Positions 61,580-64,000 of a stretch of 64,000 bases of DNA are shown here, one piece after another. Source of the stretch: Dicyema japonicum (lineage: Eukaryota > Dicyemida > Rhombozoa > Dicyemidae); assembly GCA_011109175.1 (NCBI GenBank), contig RDEW01000006.1, positions 1,634,133 to 1,698,132 of the forward strand, in the 5' to 3' direction. Numbering within the stretch: position 1 is the first letter of the stretch; each line of letters begins with the position of its first letter. Below the pieces are notes generated by a model. The model made no database searches. It was not told the origin of the DNA and saw nothing but the letters and a program-made list of their open reading frames with translations. The translations under genes were made by a program, and so were the position numbers.

Positions 61580-61880
61580 TTATTCATTCGTCTTATTTCT
61601 GTCCGTTCTGTTTTCCCTGTTCACGGTAAGGAACCATTTCCCAAGTATAACTGGTGGTTTTTCTAGTACATGTTCCAGGAGTTCTTTGTCTTCAGAGATT
61701 AGGTCGACATCATCAGCATAAATCACTTCTTCCATTTTTCCTTGGTATAATGGTCTCAGTTCCCTCATAGCGGCCTCCAAGTATATTGTGAATAGTAGCG
61801 GAGAGAGGGAGTCTCATTGAGGAGTGCCTGTGTTTGTTTCAAATTTTTTTGAGTAGGTTTTTCCAACTCTCAACTTTATA
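61580..61880 (-). mobile_element. LINE RT fragment with intact YADD box
   Basis: MEEVIYADDVDLISEDKELL is the catalytic YxDD segment with both Asp residues intact. Downstream, VILGKWFLTVNRENRTDRNK fits W.L.VN..KT. Upstream there is only broken sequence. It belong to a different LINE copy from the flanking endonuclease fragment (opposite strand). Confidence 0.6.
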
Positions 61881-62559
61881 ACGTCTGCATCTTAAGTCCT
61901 CTAATCAGTTGGTCTGTCAAACACGACACAGAGACCAAACCCGATCTTCTTGAAGTTCAAAACACGACTTCACTAAGACATCTGCCGGCCCTGATTAAGC
62001 TTCTCAATTGATATACTTCACCCAATACGTTGGTACATATGTTAGACTCTTGGAGGACCACCAAGGAAGTCATCCATCTTCTGAATATGTGCCCTTAATA
62101 AAGAGATCAAAGATAAGCGTTTCCCCTGTTGGTCCTTGGAAACCCCTTAATGAAAAAGGTCCGCAAGAAGATTAATCTGACTTTTACCACTGAACTACAC
62201 AATGATGTCTACTAAATTTTCTAATGAAGTATTATCTCCCAATTTTTCAAGGGAATGATCAAATAACTGGATCATGTTTACTTGATATGACGTCAGTCAA
62301 GTGATCTTATCTCCGAAGGGCCCCTCCACCACAATCATAAAGTGAAGCAGTTTCCAGACACATTTTGCATAGTAAATGATAATAGTCGTGAACTAAGTGA
62401 AATAATTGCAAAGTAAATGGAATTATATTTTCATGGAGTTTTTGTGATTTCCGAATTTATTTCCACAAATTTGTGCGCATCATTTCTGTCAAAAGGGGAG
62501 TTCTTTTTTTTTATCAAAAATACATCAAAGAGAAGCATTAACATCAAAGAAAAATAATA

Positions 62560-63060
62560 ATTTTTAGGATTAAATTAAAGTTCTATACGGCGCAGAATCA
62601 TGGATACTGAAAAAGGCGGATAGACGAAAAATTGATGCTTTTAAACTTTGGTGCTGGAGGAGTTTATTAAGAATCCCTTGGACTTCCAAAATAACAATGG
62701 TCCCCATGAAGCACACGCATATGAAATGCATGGTTCGATGTACTGTGAGTAGAGCGTTTTAAGTATAGGGTGATGTCCAATTTTCCATAGACTTGTCAGG
62801 CATTTCAGAAGGTTGATTTTCTTCTCACATTTGTTCAGCACGTTAGTGACGTGTCTCGAATAGTTCATGTGCGTATCGAAAGTTAGACCCAATATTTTTT
62901 GCCATTTGCTGAATGGCAATCCTCTTCCCTCCACATTAACTTCTATTGTCCTGTTCGACAAGCTGTAACAGATTTTTCGGTGTTGATTGACATCCGATTT
63001 TCATTAAACCATTCGATTAGTCGATCGAGGTGTTGTTGTATTCTTGATGGAGATTAGCCT
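62560..63060 (-). mobile_element. Jockey/CR1-like LINE post-RT fragment
   Basis: SKWQKILGLTFDTHMNYSRH then VLNKCEKKINLLKCLTSLWK and LYSQYIEPCISYACASWGPL. It is the same protein segment as at 48.85-49.05 kb, and much better preserved, with a 106-codon open frame. It breaks after WGPLL, downstream of a frame that again looks LINE-like. Confidence 0.7.
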
Positions 63061-63814
63061 GAGGGCCGTGGGGAGATAAACCTGAGGACGAAAATTAGCA
63101 GTCTTTATTTAATGGCAGGTTTTTATTTTTCTCAATTATTAAACTATTAGAACTCAGATGCAAAAATAAGGAACGAAGTTCAAAAGCAGTTTCCAAAACT
63201 CATACATGAACATCTAAAGGAGATTCATTTTGCCAAAATCCTAAGATAGTATATCACATAAACATTTCTACGTCGATGAGCATCTTAATGGAAAAAGACA
63301 TCAGGCACTAAGCAACAAATTATAGAGACCACTCAACATTTGATGAGATTAAATTACCTCCAGATGTAATTATGATAAGATGGGGGAGTTTCTTAAAAAC
63401 GGCATTTTATTATTCCGGAAATCTCGCTGCAATGAAAGACAGTGAACAATTTTGAAGACGATGCGATTATTGTTGCCAATTTGAAGCAATCAATAATGAA
63501 TGAAAATTTGGTTCATGAATTTTTTGAAATTACGAAATATCAATGGCTAAAATCTGATTTGAGAGTTATGCAGCTTTTGAAAATATCAGCTCTATTTCGG
63601 TAAAGAGGGAAATTGAAAATTATTTTATTGAAAAGTACACTGTAAATGCTTGCAAGGATATATGTGCTACGACAACTACGAACAAATTGCAAAATATTCT
63701 GGAAAGACTCCATGAATGGTTGAAAAGAAATTCAATGTCAACGTCCACAGAAAAGTACTTTACCTCTCTGTACGTCAAATAGAAGGCTATCAAGCTATTC
63801 GGCTGAACTATTTT

Positions 63815-64000
63815 TTAATGGTGAACTAATCTCAAATGAGAAACAAGCCAAGATTCTGGGAGTAACATTTGACACCCTCATAAGCTTCAGCACACATGTG
63901 TCAAACGTAATCAGTGCCTCGGCACGAAAGCTTAACTTTGTGAAGGTGCTCGTCTTAAAATTTAAAGGATCCTCAATCTGTTCATTATCAACGTTATACA
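63815..64000 (+). mobile_element. Jockey/CR1-like LINE fragment, cut by window end
   Basis: NGELISNEKQAKILGVTFDT followed by FSTHVSNVISASARKLNFVK is the post-RT segment of a Jockey/CR1-type element, on the strand opposite to the copy at 62.6 kb. It runs off the window. Confidence 0.65.

Overview
The window looks like a piece of a small, AT-rich metazoan genome, most likely a dicyemid (Mesozoa) or a close relative. Two things point there. The gene set is animal: an adhesion-type seven-helix receptor with a GPS site, kinesin light chain, a bZIP factor and a ciliary-type coiled-coil protein. The introns are extraordinarily short: in every gene I could follow exon by exon, GT...AG introns of 21-26 nt restore the frame, with one 45-nt exception. 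Introns of this size are a reported hallmark of dicyemids. Stop codons behave as standard. The organism assignment is inference.

Genes I can read from start to stop: a bZIP factor (18.27-18.57 kb, +), a BBOF1/CCDC176-like coiled-coil protein (37.25-38.50 kb, +), an unrecognised helical protein (44.91-45.56 kb, +), an adhesion-type GPCR (46.88-48.55 kb, +; far 5' exons tentative), a retinol-dehydrogenase-like SDR (54.41-55.56 kb, +) and kinesin light chain (58.46-60.10 kb, -). Less certain genes are an unrecognised helical protein at 17.27-17.89 kb (-), a 69-residue membrane protein at 17.92-18.15 kb (+), a dsRBD-like reading at 30.85-31.22 kb (-), and short ORFs near 20.7 and 26.2 kb.

The rest is mostly decayed transposable elements. 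They include at least four kinds of non-LTR retrotransposon: an LINE-A type with a C-x-C-rich C-terminal domain, an APE type with AATAAT-rich 3' ends, a REL-endonuclease type, and a Jockey/CR1-like type. There is a 1,451-bp hAT element with a perfect 8-bp target duplication, a Tigger/jerky-type DDE remnant, two solo hAT-like termini, a ~125-bp tandem repeat, tRNA-like SINE heads and two dispersed repeat families. No CRISPR array, rRNA or complete tRNA gene was seen.

The six clear genes do not form one pathway. They are housekeeping, ciliary and signalling genes embedded in transposon debris. Four of the six carry exactly one 1-nt indel in a homopolymer while everything around it is conserved, which suggests assembly error rather than gene death. 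The SDR has Phe in place of the catalytic Tyr of YxxxK.
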